Assembly (NCBI GenBank): GCA_025963725.1
Contig: JAOQAE010000002.1
Coordinates: 1,179,765 to 1,243,764 of the forward strand
DNA: 64,000 nucleotides
Direction: 5' to 3'
Source of the DNA: Bacteroidota bacterium
GTDB taxonomy: Bacteria > Bacteroidota > Bacteroidia > 2-12-FULL-35-15
The notes under the pieces are model-generated. The model worked only from the letters and a program-made list of their open reading frames with translations, was not told where the DNA came from and searched no databases. The position numbers were made by a program, and so were the translations under genes. Within the stretch, counting starts at the first letter, position 1. Each line of letters opens with the position of its first letter. This document shows, piece by piece, positions 35,262 through 44,895 of the stretch.

Positions 35262-36410
35262 TTATCTTTCATTTACAAGGTCGCCCGTTTCGAGGGATGA
35301 GTATTTCCGCTTCATCCTCAGGATCCGCTGCTCGATGAATGTATAGGAGAGCTGCGAAACAAGCACGGTGAGCAGGCAGGTGGCCAGCAGCAATCCTGCG
35401 CTCCACAGCAGATACGCCGGAGTTGATGAGGGATAGAACAGCATGAAGATCTTCAGGCAGATCACCGCGATGATCGAATGATAAATATACATCCCGTAAG
35501 AGATCTTCCCGAGGAAATCGAGATACCTGTTCTCCAGCTTCAGCAGGGAAGAGGGATTCGTGGAAATGTTCACAAGGATCACCGCAACAATAACGGAGGT
35601 AAGCTCGCTCTTTATCAATTCAAAATACGGTAACCGGATCACATTCAGCAGCAGCACAAGAAAGAAAGAATAACACAGCAGCTGCGTGGCCGGGTGATAC
35701 GCCAGTTTTATGATGGACCGCTTTCCCTTAAAGATCAGCCAGGCACCCATCCCGCCGATGATCATGGCGGAGAAGCGCGTACGGTCAAGCAATTTGAGCA
35801 GCTTATGAGAGCCGAAGCCGCCAATGTTGAATGTAAGGATCCATTTCAGCAGCATGTACAGCAGCAGGCAGGCGCAGAGCATGGCGAATATATTTTTAAA
35901 GCGCTTCACCAGGTTGGGCCATACAAGGTAAAATTGCTCCTCCACCGCCACCGACCATAACACATTGGCAAACGTTACGGTTGGAAAATACACGAAGGCC
36001 ACATTCGCTAAAAAGAACAGGAAGAGCATGAACTTTTCCCAGAAATTGACGCTCACATCCTGGTAAACAGGCACTGTTAAAAAGCTGATATGAGGCAATA
36101 TGAAAAAGCCGAGGAGCATCAGGATAAAATACAGCGGCCAGATGCGCAGGATCCGCCTGATGTAAAAGTTTTTGATGTTGATCCCCGTTTCCTTTTTTTC
36201 TTCCAGCAGCAAATACGTGATGAGGTAACCGCTGAGCACAAAGAACACGGTAACTCCCAGCTGCCCCAGGTGCGAGCTGTAGCTTTCCGGCCAGAGCGTT
36301 CTTAGCTTAAAATAGCTTTTGAATAATTCGAGGTGGTCTAAAATAACAAGGAAAACAGCAATGAAGCGAATGCCGTTGAGGCCGGGGAAATAGATCTTCT
36401 TGGTGCTCAT
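35262..36410 (-). CDS. Membrane acyltransferase family 3
   Basis: A 382-residue multi-pass acyltransferase of a different subgroup from the pair at 30750-32720. The start YFPGLNGIRFIAVFLVILDHLEL has the first-helix histidine (DH); LGVTVFFVLSGYLITYLLLEE and RRILRIWPLYFILML follow. It is expected to O-acylate a sugar of the exported glycan, using a cytoplasmic acyl donor. The final residues are basic. It lies 8 bp downstream of a GT2 gene. Confidence 0.92.
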   Translation of the reverse strand: MSTKKIYFPGLNGIRFIAVFLVILDHLELFKSYFKLRTLWPESYSSHLGQLGVTVFFVLSGYLITYLLLEEKKETGINIKNFYIRRILRIWPLYFILMLLGFFILPHISFLTVPVYQDVSVNFWEKFMLFLFFLANVAFVYFPTVTFANVLWSVAVEEQFYLVWPNLVKRFKNIFAMLCACLLLYMLLKWILTFNIGGFGSHKLLKLLDRTRFSAMIIGGMGAWLIFKGKRSIIKLAYHPATQLLCYSFFLVLLLNVIRLPYFELIKSELTSVIVAVILVNISTNPSSLLKLENRYLDFLGKISYGMYIYHSIIAVICLKIFMLFYPSSTPAYLLWSAGLLLATCLLTVLVSQLSYTFIEQRILRMKRKYSSLETGDLVNER

Positions 36411-36418
36411 GCCGCTGC

Positions 36419-37354
36419 TCAGGGCTTTAATTTACTGAACATTCCTTTTATCCGCTCTGCGCCCCTGAAGCCAAACACGCGAAATAGCACGGCATACGGG
36501 GAAAATCCTCCTCCTGCCGAAGGAGTAAAACCTGCTTCAAAATTATCTTTAAAGACAAGCGCTGCACTTTCGAGATCATACTTCGCAAGCGTACGCACCT
36601 GCGAAAAAAGATTCTGGTAATAAAAATCCTTCTCCTTTTCGAAATACTCTTTCCTGTTTGTCTTCAGGTAATCGATGATCTCAACCCGCAGTGCAATGTA
36701 CTGCATCCAGTTCCTTTTCGGGTCGCCCTGAGAGATCTGTCCCGAGGCCCTTTCACGGATCACTGTCAGCGGTACGTTATCATCCGTGATCACTGCACCG
36801 TTCTTCAGCAGCCTGAACATCAGGTCGCTTTCCTGCGAGCTCCGGATGTTCTCATTCCAGCCGCCGATGCTTTTCAGCTGAGCCGCATTGAACATATTTG
36901 CGCAGGTATTGCCAAGCTTCGTTGTGTATAAGGATTTGAAGGGGTCTTTCGTTCTTATAGTTACGGTTGTTTGTTTTCCGTCTACAGTTTGCCTGATGCA
37001 GGCTGCGGCAACAAAGGTAATGTTGCTGTTACCTGAGATAATTCCGAGCTGATGCTTTATTTTTTCCGGCAGTAGCAGGTCGTCCGCATCGAGGAACTGG
37101 ATCCACGCTCCGGCTGCAGCCGACAAGCCTTTATTACGGGCTGCCGAAGCGCCTTTTTTCAATTCCTGCAGCACGCGCACCTTGCCGGGATGCTTTGCTG
37201 CCTGCTCATCGAGGATGGCGGCTGTGCGGTCGGAAGAGTTATTGTCAACACAGATGATCTCGGTCTCCGAATGCGACTGCGACAGCACCGAAGCGATACA
37301 TTCCTCGATGTATGCTTCAACGTTATAGCAGGGAATAATGACGGAAACAAGCAT
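36419..37354 (-). CDS. Glycosyltransferase family 2
   Basis: A 311-residue GT-A enzyme. The N-terminus reads VSVIIPCYNVEAYIEECIASVLSQ. It has the metal-binding FLDADDLLL near residue 90 and WNENIRSSQESDLMFRLL, typical of inverting family 2 enzymes. It adds a sugar to the surface glycan. It is 4 bp from the next upstream gene and 8 bp from the acyltransferase. Confidence 0.92.
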   Translation of the reverse strand: MLVSVIIPCYNVEAYIEECIASVLSQSHSETEIICVDNNSSDRTAAILDEQAAKHPGKVRVLQELKKGASAARNKGLSAAAGAWIQFLDADDLLLPEKIKHQLGIISGNSNITFVAAACIRQTVDGKQTTVTIRTKDPFKSLYTTKLGNTCANMFNAAQLKSIGGWNENIRSSQESDLMFRLLKNGAVITDDNVPLTVIRERASGQISQGDPKRNWMQYIALRVEIIDYLKTNRKEYFEKEKDFYYQNLFSQVRTLAKYDLESAALVFKDNFEAGFTPSAGGGFSPYAVLFRVFGFRGAERIKGMFSKLKP

Positions 37355-37358
37355 CTGA

Positions 37359-38144
37359 TTATCTGAAAAGGTCTAAGAAACTCCGTTTGCGCGGCGTGAT
37401 CGTTTTGCCGGAGAATTCTTCCCAGGCCTGCACCAATTGATCATAGCAACCTTCGAAATCACGCAGGTTAAAATTCCGCCATTTCCCGAAACCAACGAGA
37501 TAAGCGGAATAGGCGTTCATATCTATGCTCTCGAATTTTCCCGATTGAAGCGGATCGATCTTGCTGGTGATAGTGGTTGGTGAAAGGATCCTTAAATATA
37601 CAGGATGCTTCTTCGGAACAAAATGGATCTTTTTATCCGCATAATACCGGTGCCATGCCTGGCTGTGGTCCTGGCTGAACAATGGCTGGCCCGAATCGCC
37701 ATACGCTGCAACAGCATGCTCGTATTTGTGAATGATCGTATTCGGCAGCCAGTCGCGGTGCTGCTGGCTGATAAGCCCCGAGGCAATATCGTAAAAGGTA
37801 TGGTAAAGGTCGGAGCAGCAGTCGAACTCATGCTTTGCCGCGTATTCCAGCGCATACTGGGAAATAAGGTCGTCGTCGTCGAGACGGATGATGTAATCGG
37901 GCTTCACCTCAAGCGATAGCAGGTACTCGTAGGCAACCTTTAATTTATCGCCTTTTGAAACCGCATCCGTTTTTTTAAAGATGATCCTTCCCTGCTTTTT
38001 TTCCTCTTCACCGATCAGCAATGCTTCCCAGTTCGAATAGCTTTGTGAGTTCAGGGAATCTTTATACAGGTCAAACAGCGATGCCCTCAGCGGCGACAAA
38101 AGGGATTTCGGGGTAAGCGTGGTTATGAACAGGAATTTTTTCAT
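37359..38144 (-). CDS. Glycosyltransferase, GT-A fold (putative rhamnosyltransferase-like)
   Basis: A 261-residue protein without a typical family 2 start. It begins MKKFLFITTLTPKSLLSPLRASLFDLY and then shows SYSNWEALLIGEE and the metal motif IRLDDDDLIS near 95-104, followed by a cysteine pair in FDCCSDLYH. This resembles a group annotated as putative rhamnosyltransferases; that name is from memory and the sugar is uncertain. It lies in the operon, 4 bp before the GT2 gene. Confidence 0.75.
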   Translation of the reverse strand: MKKFLFITTLTPKSLLSPLRASLFDLYKDSLNSQSYSNWEALLIGEEEKKQGRIIFKKTDAVSKGDKLKVAYEYLLSLEVKPDYIIRLDDDDLISQYALEYAAKHEFDCCSDLYHTFYDIASGLISQQHRDWLPNTIIHKYEHAVAAYGDSGQPLFSQDHSQAWHRYYADKKIHFVPKKHPVYLRILSPTTITSKIDPLQSGKFESIDMNAYSAYLVGFGKWRNFNLRDFEGCYDQLVQAWEEFSGKTITPRKRSFLDLFR

Positions 38145-38170
38145 TGAAAATAAATCTTCATGAACTTCAA

Positions 38171-38917
38171 TTACTTCTTATTCATTTCCAGCACACCAAT
38201 GCCATAACCGCCCTGGTTCTTGTCCTGGATCAGCTCCGTGTATTTGTAATCGTTCTTGATCTCATGCCATAATTTCTCTACGCCGTACACCGGGTTCGGA
38301 TTATGGGCGATGTCGTGAAACGCGATGATCCCGTTCTCAGAGACCAATTCCCGGTATTGCAGAAAATCCTGCTTTACGCCTTCGTAGGTATGGTCCGCAT
38401 CAATAAAAAGAAAATCAACCTTTTTACCTGCGAGTAATTTCTTTGCTTTTTCGAGTGTTAAAGGGCTGTGGGAATCTTCCCTCAGCAAATGGATCGTCTG
38501 GCCTTTCTTCGCGAACGACTCGTACACAGGGATCTTCCAGCTTGGGTATCCCCTGCCGAACTTGCCATGCGGAAGGTCGATGCTGATAACGGTGGCATCA
38601 TCCTTTGCAAGGCGGCAGAAGGAAAAAAGCGTTCCGCCGTTTGCCGTGCCGATCTCCAGCACGCATGCCGGCTTTTGCTTGTCAACGATCTTCAGCAGGT
38701 TCAGGAACTCTGTTTTCTCCTGCCATGGAATGATGAGTCCGCCAAGGCCTTCCTGCTTTGAGAACATAAAATCGATGATGAACTCCGGTGTGAGGTTATT
38801 GGAACGGGTTTTATTTTCCTTTATCAGTTTTTTATAGCCTAAACGGATCAGGATCGGACTGATGATCGGGCTGAGGATTCTTTTATAGAACGGAAGTGTT
38901 GGTTTTTGTTGTGGCAT
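38171..38917 (-). CDS. SAM-dependent methyltransferase (class I)
   Basis: A 248-residue methyltransferase. The SAM site is VLEIGTANGGTLFSFC near 86-101, with VISIDLPHGKFG as the acidic second strand and VDFLFIDADHTYEGVKQDF with a metal-type aspartate pair near 170. It resembles CmcI/class I enzymes that methylate hydroxyls with a divalent metal. It probably caps or methylates a sugar of the glycan. It lies 26 bp before the GT gene and 43 bp after the acetyltransferase. Confidence 0.85.
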   Translation of the reverse strand: MPQQKPTLPFYKRILSPIISPILIRLGYKKLIKENKTRSNNLTPEFIIDFMFSKQEGLGGLIIPWQEKTEFLNLLKIVDKQKPACVLEIGTANGGTLFSFCRLAKDDATVISIDLPHGKFGRGYPSWKIPVYESFAKKGQTIHLLREDSHSPLTLEKAKKLLAGKKVDFLFIDADHTYEGVKQDFLQYRELVSENGIIAFHDIAHNPNPVYGVEKLWHEIKNDYKYTELIQDKNQGGYGIGVLEMNKK

Positions 38918-38960
38918 GGCCTTGTTTGCTTTATACTTTTTTTGTTTGTGTTTCTTCAGA

Positions 38961-39659
38961 TCAACGCTGTAAGGTAGCTAAAAACTTTGCCGGGTCGCCG
39001 GCATCCGCCGACATTTTTTTCAACTGCTCATCGCTCAGCTCCCACCAGCGGCTTTTCAGCAGCTCCGAGCGCAGCGGCTCCTCAAACCTGTAGCGGATCA
39101 GCTTTGCGGGCACTCCGCCTACAATCGCATACGGCTCCACATCGGCGCTTACTACGGCACCTGCGGCTATCACAGCGCCGTCGCCTATCTTCACACCTTC
39201 AAGGATCACCACATTCGCGGAGATCAGCACATCGTTCCCGATCTCCACCATTGATTTGGTAAGGTCGTCGAACTTGTTTTCCTTCACCCATCCCCTGCGT
39301 GTGCCGTACATGATCGGGCTTGTAGACACAATGTTGAGCGGATGGTTCCGCAGCCCGATCTTCACGCCGAATGAAATGCTTGTAAAGCTTCCGATGCTTT
39401 TGCATAAGCCGATATAAGTGTTCCCGCCGATGTATACGTTCTTTCCAAGCTCTTTCAGGTGGCGGAGAATGATCACATCCTTGCCGATCGTAACGCCTTC
39501 CTTTATTTCAAGCGCGGCAGGCACAATGGATTTTATGCCTGAGTAATTTTTTTTATAGGGATATAAAAACGTAAGACGAAGCGATGTTTTAAAATCGCCC
39601 CATTTTGCATACAAGATCTCGAAAAAAAGTCCTATTCCCATTTCAAAAAAAATTCCCAT
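38961..39659 (-). CDS. Hexapeptide acetyltransferase
   Basis: A 232-residue acyltransferase with a left-handed beta-helix. The first 60 residues are predicted helices (GIGLFFEILYAKWGDFKTSLR). The hexapeptide repeats run from about 66 to 200 (GKDVIILRHLKELGKNVYIGGNTYIG, GNDVLISANVVILEGVKIGDGAVIAAGAVV) and end in VGGVPAKLIRYRF, the CatB/LacA-type close. It should acetylate a sugar in the cytoplasm. Its ATG shares one base with the stop of the upstream GT4 gene (TGATG). Confidence 0.88.
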   Translation of the reverse strand: MGIFFEMGIGLFFEILYAKWGDFKTSLRLTFLYPYKKNYSGIKSIVPAALEIKEGVTIGKDVIILRHLKELGKNVYIGGNTYIGLCKSIGSFTSISFGVKIGLRNHPLNIVSTSPIMYGTRRGWVKENKFDDLTKSMVEIGNDVLISANVVILEGVKIGDGAVIAAGAVVSADVEPYAIVGGVPAKLIRYRFEEPLRSELLKSRWWELSDEQLKKMSADAGDPAKFLATLQR

Positions 39660-40897
39660 CAGCGTTTTCCTTTACTGATATCAATGATCGTATTATAAAA
39701 TGCCTGATAATTATTTCTGTTGTAAAAATTCTCTTTCCAGAATTCCCTCACTCCTGCCCTGAATGCTTTTGTATTCTTCTTCTCCCTGAAATCGCGGATC
39801 AGCGCTGCTGCTTTTACGGGATCAACTTCCTTCGGGATCAGGATCCCGGTGGTATCATTTACAATTTCCGGGATGCCGTCCACATCGGTGCCCATCAATG
39901 GAATGCCGAAGCTGCAAGCCTCTATCAGCGACATGGGCAGGCCTTCCATTTCACTTGCAATAATAAACAAATTAATCGAATGGCTTCCGTAATATTCCAG
40001 CACCTCGCTGTTGGAAACATGCCCCTTGAATTCCACGCTTACGTTGGAAGGCAGCGTGGAAGCAAGCGTTTTCACTTCTTCAAATAATTTCCCGTCGCCG
40101 AAATGAACCCAGCTTACCGGGATATCAATATTCCTCAGGATCTCCACAATTAAATGAACGCGTTTCAAAGGCATGAGGTTGGAGCAGGAAACTATTTTGA
40201 AAGGCGCATGCTCATCGAAAGGGTTCAGTCCGTGATCAGGTACACCGAGGTAGCTGTAAGCGATCTTCTCAGGGAACAGCTTTCTGTTCTTCAGATAATT
40301 GTAGCCTTTCTTCGATACGGAAAAAACCCTGTCCACCATTTTCAGCTGGAAGTTACGGAAGGGGATAATGCCCTGCGGCCAGCGGTCCTCATACAGGTCG
40401 AAGCCATGAACGCGCGAGATGAAGCTGCGCACAACGCCTTTGCGCTTCAGCATTCCGAGCATGATGGTCCAGTCGTTCAGCCAGTACGAATAAAAAACGG
40501 CGTCCTCCAGCTTTTCACGCTTGATGATCGCCTCCAATTGTTCAGCGAGGTAAAGCTTATGCACGAGCGTGTTCTTGAACTTCCGCACATTATCGAGAAA
40601 ATATTTTTTGGAAGGGGCGGTAACAAATTCCGAAAAAAGGATCTGCGCTATTAAAAAAAAATTGGAAGAGAGGATGCGGGAGCTGTGCTTTTCCCATGCC
40701 TGGTCGAGCCTGATGATCTCCGCGTTTGCCGGGATGTTACGTACATGCGGATCGTTGGAGATGGCGGGAAAAATATAGATCTTCTCAAACATTTCCGACA
40801 TCACGCCGGTTTCCGAATCAATGAATGTTTCTACTTTATTCCCGTAAGGATATCCCGTAGTGAACAGGCAGATCTTCTTTTTTTTTGCGTCCTGCAT
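39659..40897 (-). CDS. Glycosyltransferase family 4
   Basis: A 412-residue GT-B enzyme. It opens ICLFTTGYPYGNKVETFIDSE. Later blocks are SRVHGFDLYEDRW, KIVSCSNLMPLKRVHLIVE, SWVHFGDGKLFEEV and the donor site ASEMEGLPMSLIEACSFGIPLMG with EX7E. It adds a sugar to the lipid-linked precursor. It lies 18 bp downstream of the S74 protein gene, so it is probably also read from the S74 operon promoter at 45434-45464. Confidence 0.92.
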   Translation of the reverse strand: MQDAKKKKICLFTTGYPYGNKVETFIDSETGVMSEMFEKIYIFPAISNDPHVRNIPANAEIIRLDQAWEKHSSRILSSNFFLIAQILFSEFVTAPSKKYFLDNVRKFKNTLVHKLYLAEQLEAIIKREKLEDAVFYSYWLNDWTIMLGMLKRKGVVRSFISRVHGFDLYEDRWPQGIIPFRNFQLKMVDRVFSVSKKGYNYLKNRKLFPEKIAYSYLGVPDHGLNPFDEHAPFKIVSCSNLMPLKRVHLIVEILRNIDIPVSWVHFGDGKLFEEVKTLASTLPSNVSVEFKGHVSNSEVLEYYGSHSINLFIIASEMEGLPMSLIEACSFGIPLMGTDVDGIPEIVNDTTGILIPKEVDPVKAAALIRDFREKKNTKAFRAGVREFWKENFYNRNNYQAFYNTIIDISKGKR

Positions 40898-40915
40898 AAA
40901 ATGAGCTGCCCGGCC

Positions 40916-42922
40916 TTAGTTGCTGCCCGCTTGTTTCAGCACCATCACCGATGCCGGGGTTAAATTCAGCTTTTGCTCCATGCCTGCGATGCGCTTCTCG
41001 AGCTTCATGTTCTCGGCTTCAAGCCTGCTTACGGTCGCTTTCAGGCGCTCCACCTCTGCGGCTTTTTCCTGCAGCTCTTTTGTTTTGCGCGACAAGGCCT
41101 GGATCGCGATCAGGCTGATGCCGTCCATATCGATGGTGGTGATCGTGGTATCGCTTTCGCCGAAGCTGAATGCCTTGTAAAAATCCTGCGCCATCGGGCC
41201 GATATGCCTAATGGAAGCCGCCTGTGTTTTATAGTTCCAGGATGTTACTTCAATAAGATCGAGCTTCTTCAAAATGGCATCGCCGCTCTCTTTTTTGAAA
41301 TGCTCTTTTTTGTTCTTATCGGATACGCTGGCCCAGCTTCCGCCGCCTGCTGGCAAGGAAACGCCCGCTGTCATCGCCGCGTTTGAATAGAAAATAGTTC
41401 CGCCCGATGCACGCACCATGAACTGGTTGTCTGCGGTATTCAATGTCATAGAGCTGGCGCCGCCCGAGCCATCGGCATACACGAAGCATCCGGTATGCGC
41501 ATTGGAGCTGGAGTAATAGCCCATCGCAATAGAGTTACGGCCTGTTGCATCCGTCTGGTTCCCGATGGAGATCGCATATTTTGCAGTGGCTGTGTTATGA
41601 TAGCCGATCGCGATCGCGAATGAATCCGTTGCCATCGGCGCACGGCCCAGCGCAATTGAATACGGCCCCGATGCCTGCGCTACAGAGCCCATGGCTACCG
41701 AAGAAATTCCCGATGCGGTAGCAAGCTCGCAGGCTGCAACCGAGTATTGTCCGCTCGCAATGCTGCCCGATCCGAATGCCGTTGAATAAGCTCCCGATGC
41801 TTTTGTATTGTATCCCGATGCAAATGAATAATTGCCGATGTTCACATCATCCCATTGGTTGGAACTTACGCCGCCCGACCTGAACGCCGCTTTTTTCGGG
41901 TACCAGATCATGCGTGTGCCTGCGCCGGTTGGCGGCGCCACACCTGTTCCGAATGTGCCTTCCGCAACAAGGCCATCGTTGCCTACGATGTGTAACGTGG
42001 CTGTAGGCGTAGATGTGCCGATGCCGATCTTGCCTGCAGATGTGATGCGCATGCGCTCGATGTTGTTTGTGCGGAACGCAAGGTCTTTATTATCGGTGGT
42101 ACCGAGAAAATTCGAAGTTGGTGTTGTTCCTGTATTCCCGGTAAGGTTCCAGTACGTGTATGAGCTGCCGGTATTAAGCGCATACGTTGCAGTATCACAA
42201 TAATCGGAATTCACGGAATTCACAGATGTGCCCGCACTCGTTGAATAAAGCGCGGAATCGGCATTGTAAGAGAAGGGAACCGTATCTATTGTCGACAATA
42301 CATTTGTCGCATACGTAGCGGTATCAGCCGTGTTGGCGTGGTCTGCCGAGCTTGCGTATAACGCTGTATCCGAATCATTGTCCATGGCTGGTACCCAGAG
42401 CGAGCCGTTCCATTTCAGCACCGACCCTGTGTTCACACCCACCGTATCCACATCGCTGAGCTGGCTGATGCGTAAAGGCTGGTTCAGGTTGCCGGCGTTA
42501 CCGGAATACATCGCATACGGCACCGACCAGAACTGGATCGTATCAATATTCACGTAAGAGCTTCCGCCTGTTTCATCCATCGCGATCCTGATGAAATGCG
42601 CTGCCGCTCCCCAGTTCACAGCAGCAAATGAAGGCGCTGTTCCCGCACCAGTGGAAGTGCCCTGCCCGACCACCGTATAGAACAAGCCCAGTGCGCTGGT
42701 GGTCACAGCATGCACTTCCTCCCACTCCGGTGTGCCGGAAACAGATGTTGCATAGATCCCGACCTTTAAGCTCACCGGCTGGCTCACGATAAGGTTGCCG
42801 GATGAGTTGCGGGCCAGGCCCTGGTAAGTGATGCCCTGCGGCACTGTTTGCGCGCTCATTCCCACGTTCAGCAGGAGAAGCAAAAGCCCCAGGATGTATG
42901 AATTGTGAAGTGTTTTTTTCAT
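40916..42922 (-). CDS. Secreted protein with S74 tail-fibre chaperone domain, paralogue 1
   Basis: A 668-residue exported protein. It has a signal peptide at 1-24 (ending MSAQT), an N-terminal region with VPQGITYQGLARNSSGN, then a repeat zone (about 360-480) of YadA-head-like units (SVAMGSVAQASGPYSIALG). A Peptidase_S74 domain lies at about 530-605 (WASVSDKNKKE, RHIGPMAQDFYKAF), followed by a coiled coil at about 608-652. S74 domains of phage tail fibres help trimerise and may cut themselves off after a serine; S534 is in the matching place. Probably a trimeric surface fibre. No T9SS domain at its end. Confidence 0.85.
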   Translation of the reverse strand: MKKTLHNSYILGLLLLLLNVGMSAQTVPQGITYQGLARNSSGNLIVSQPVSLKVGIYATSVSGTPEWEEVHAVTTSALGLFYTVVGQGTSTGAGTAPSFAAVNWGAAAHFIRIAMDETGGSSYVNIDTIQFWSVPYAMYSGNAGNLNQPLRISQLSDVDTVGVNTGSVLKWNGSLWVPAMDNDSDTALYASSADHANTADTATYATNVLSTIDTVPFSYNADSALYSTSAGTSVNSVNSDYCDTATYALNTGSSYTYWNLTGNTGTTPTSNFLGTTDNKDLAFRTNNIERMRITSAGKIGIGTSTPTATLHIVGNDGLVAEGTFGTGVAPPTGAGTRMIWYPKKAAFRSGGVSSNQWDDVNIGNYSFASGYNTKASGAYSTAFGSGSIASGQYSVAACELATASGISSVAMGSVAQASGPYSIALGRAPMATDSFAIAIGYHNTATAKYAISIGNQTDATGRNSIAMGYYSSSNAHTGCFVYADGSGGASSMTLNTADNQFMVRASGGTIFYSNAAMTAGVSLPAGGGSWASVSDKNKKEHFKKESGDAILKKLDLIEVTSWNYKTQAASIRHIGPMAQDFYKAFSFGESDTTITTIDMDGISLIAIQALSRKTKELQEKAAEVERLKATVSRLEAENMKLEKRIAGMEQKLNLTPASVMVLKQAGSN

Positions 42923-42936
42923 CGCTTAATTTTCGA

Positions 42937-44895
42937 TTAATTTTTATTGAGTGCCGCCTCGATCGCATCCAGCCTGCTGTTCAGCTCTGCTGCATTGTCT
43001 ATTGCGTTCACTTTGAATTTTAAAGCATCAAGATCAAAGCTTTTATCAAGTGTGCCGATCCTGTTGCTTAAGCCTTTGATCCCCGAGAGGATCACGCCAT
43101 CCATATCGGTGGTGGTAATGCTGATGTTGTTTTCGCCAACGCTGAACGCGCGGTAAAAATCCTGCGCCATCGGGCCGATGTGGCGGATGCGCTTCGATTG
43201 TGCCTTGTATTTCCAGCTGCTGATCCTCAGCTCATCTATTTTATCAAGTATGAATTCATAATCCACCTTTTCAAAATTCTCTTTTTTATTCCTGTCGGAT
43301 ACCGTTGCCCAGCTTCCGCTTCCGGGATTCAATGCTACGCCCATGCTGTTCACCGTATCGGTGTAAAAGATCATCCCGCCCGAAGCCCTTGCCACAAACT
43401 GGTGATTTACAGTGGAGTTCACCGTTGTGGCCGAGGAGAAATCCGCAAACACAAATGAGCCTACAAAGTTCGAAGATGCATGATAGCCCATTGCTAACGA
43501 CCTTGCTCCCGGCGACTTACAGAAGGAACCCAGGCATACGGATGTTCCTCCGCTGGCGATGTTTCCATAGCCTGCTGCAACATCGGCGCCGTTGCTTGCC
43601 ACATTATTTTTTCCGATCGAGATCGCGCGCTGGTAGGAAGACACGCAGCTGTCGCCCATCGCAATACTGTTCCCGCCGGGATACGGCCCCACGCCCATCG
43701 CTTTCGACTGCCTTCCGAAAGCGACCGAATAATCCACCGCCTCGTTATCGCTGCCGGAGCTGAAAGAACATACATTCGATTTGTTATTGTATCCTGCGGC
43801 GATGGAGTATCTGCCAACGCTTGCGCTGTCCCATTGCGCGCCGTTTACCGATCCTGCCCTGAATGCACCTTTTGAAGGGTTCCACATAAGGCGTGTTCCG
43901 GCGCCCTGCACAGGCGTGTACACGGAGTTAAGAACGCCAATCGCGAACAGCCCTTCATTGCCAAGCAGGCCAAGGCTTGCGCCTGATGAAGAATTGCCGA
44001 TGGCTAAATTGCCGTTGCTTTTCAAAGTGGCCCTGAGCGCATTGTTCGTGATGAAAGCAACATTGCTGTTATCGTTCGTCCCGATGTAAGAGTTTGTTCC
44101 GGTGATGGCATTGCCGTTGATCTTCCAGGCTGTGGGCGGACTTGCCAGCGCATACGTTGCGGTATCGGAATGTACTGAAGTATTGGTTGAAGAGGCATTC
44201 TGCGCGCCGCCCGAATAAAGGGCAGAATCGGTAGCGTATGCAAACAGCACGGTATCTGTTGTAAGCGAACCAAAAGTATACAAAGCCGTATCGGCGTCAT
44301 TTGCATGTGAGGCGTTCAACGCAAACAGCACGGTATCCGAATCATTATCCACACCCGGCATCCAATAGCTGCCGTTCCATTTCAATACTTTGCCTGTGGC
44401 AAGTCCCGCCAGGTTCGCATCGTTCATCTGTGCAAGCGAAGCATCCGGGAGCCCCGCCGTTTTCGCTGCATAAAACACGTACGGCACGGAGAACAGCTGG
44501 CTGCTGCCCATATCGGTATAGCTGCTTCCGCCTGTAGCATCGGCAGACACTTTCAGAAAATACGAAGCGCTTCCCCAGTTGATCAAACTGAAAGAGCCGA
44601 GCGTTCCCGCTCCTGTGCTCGTTCCTGTCCCGATAACCGTTCTCGCTAAACCGTATGCATCCGTTACCAGCGCATGGTCTTCCTGCCATACCAGCGTGCC
44701 CGCCGGCGAGCCTGCATACAGCGAAAAGCGGATGCCCACAGCCTGGCTGATCACGGGAAGCCCCGAGCCATTCCGCACTACCGTTTGATAGCTGAAGCCC
44801 TGCGGCACATTCTGCGCATACCCGGAAATGCCTGCAAAGCAAAGGATGCAGATGAATGTGAAAATATATTTTGAAAAAAGGCTTTTCATGAACAT
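42937..44895 (-). CDS. Secreted protein with S74 tail-fibre chaperone domain, paralogue 2
   Basis: A 652-residue paralogue of the next gene with the same parts: signal peptide (about 1-28), NVPQGFSYQTVVRNGSG start, YadA-like SVAFGRQSKAMG / SIAMGDSCVSSYQ units, S74 domain at about 529-600 (WATVSDRNKKE, RHIGPMAQDFYRAF) and a weaker C-terminal helical tail (DAIEAALNKN). The first ATG (44895) shares one base with the stop of the preceding T9SS gene, so I keep it; a second ATG at 44889 is equally possible. The two S74 genes are 14 bp apart. Confidence 0.85.
   Translation of the reverse strand: MFMKSLFSKYIFTFICILCFAGISGYAQNVPQGFSYQTVVRNGSGLPVISQAVGIRFSLYAGSPAGTLVWQEDHALVTDAYGLARTVIGTGTSTGAGTLGSFSLINWGSASYFLKVSADATGGSSYTDMGSSQLFSVPYVFYAAKTAGLPDASLAQMNDANLAGLATGKVLKWNGSYWMPGVDNDSDTVLFALNASHANDADTALYTFGSLTTDTVLFAYATDSALYSGGAQNASSTNTSVHSDTATYALASPPTAWKINGNAITGTNSYIGTNDNSNVAFITNNALRATLKSNGNLAIGNSSSGASLGLLGNEGLFAIGVLNSVYTPVQGAGTRLMWNPSKGAFRAGSVNGAQWDSASVGRYSIAAGYNNKSNVCSFSSGSDNEAVDYSVAFGRQSKAMGVGPYPGGNSIAMGDSCVSSYQRAISIGKNNVASNGADVAAGYGNIASGGTSVCLGSFCKSPGARSLAMGYHASSNFVGSFVFADFSSATTVNSTVNHQFVARASGGMIFYTDTVNSMGVALNPGSGSWATVSDRNKKENFEKVDYEFILDKIDELRISSWKYKAQSKRIRHIGPMAQDFYRAFSVGENNISITTTDMDGVILSGIKGLSNRIGTLDKSFDLDALKFKVNAIDNAAELNSRLDAIEAALNKN

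Noticed and set aside
40916-44895. S74 tail-fibre proteins as part of a prophage
   Set aside because: Both have signal peptides, lie in a polysaccharide operon and no other phage gene is near; such domains occur in bacterial surface proteins.
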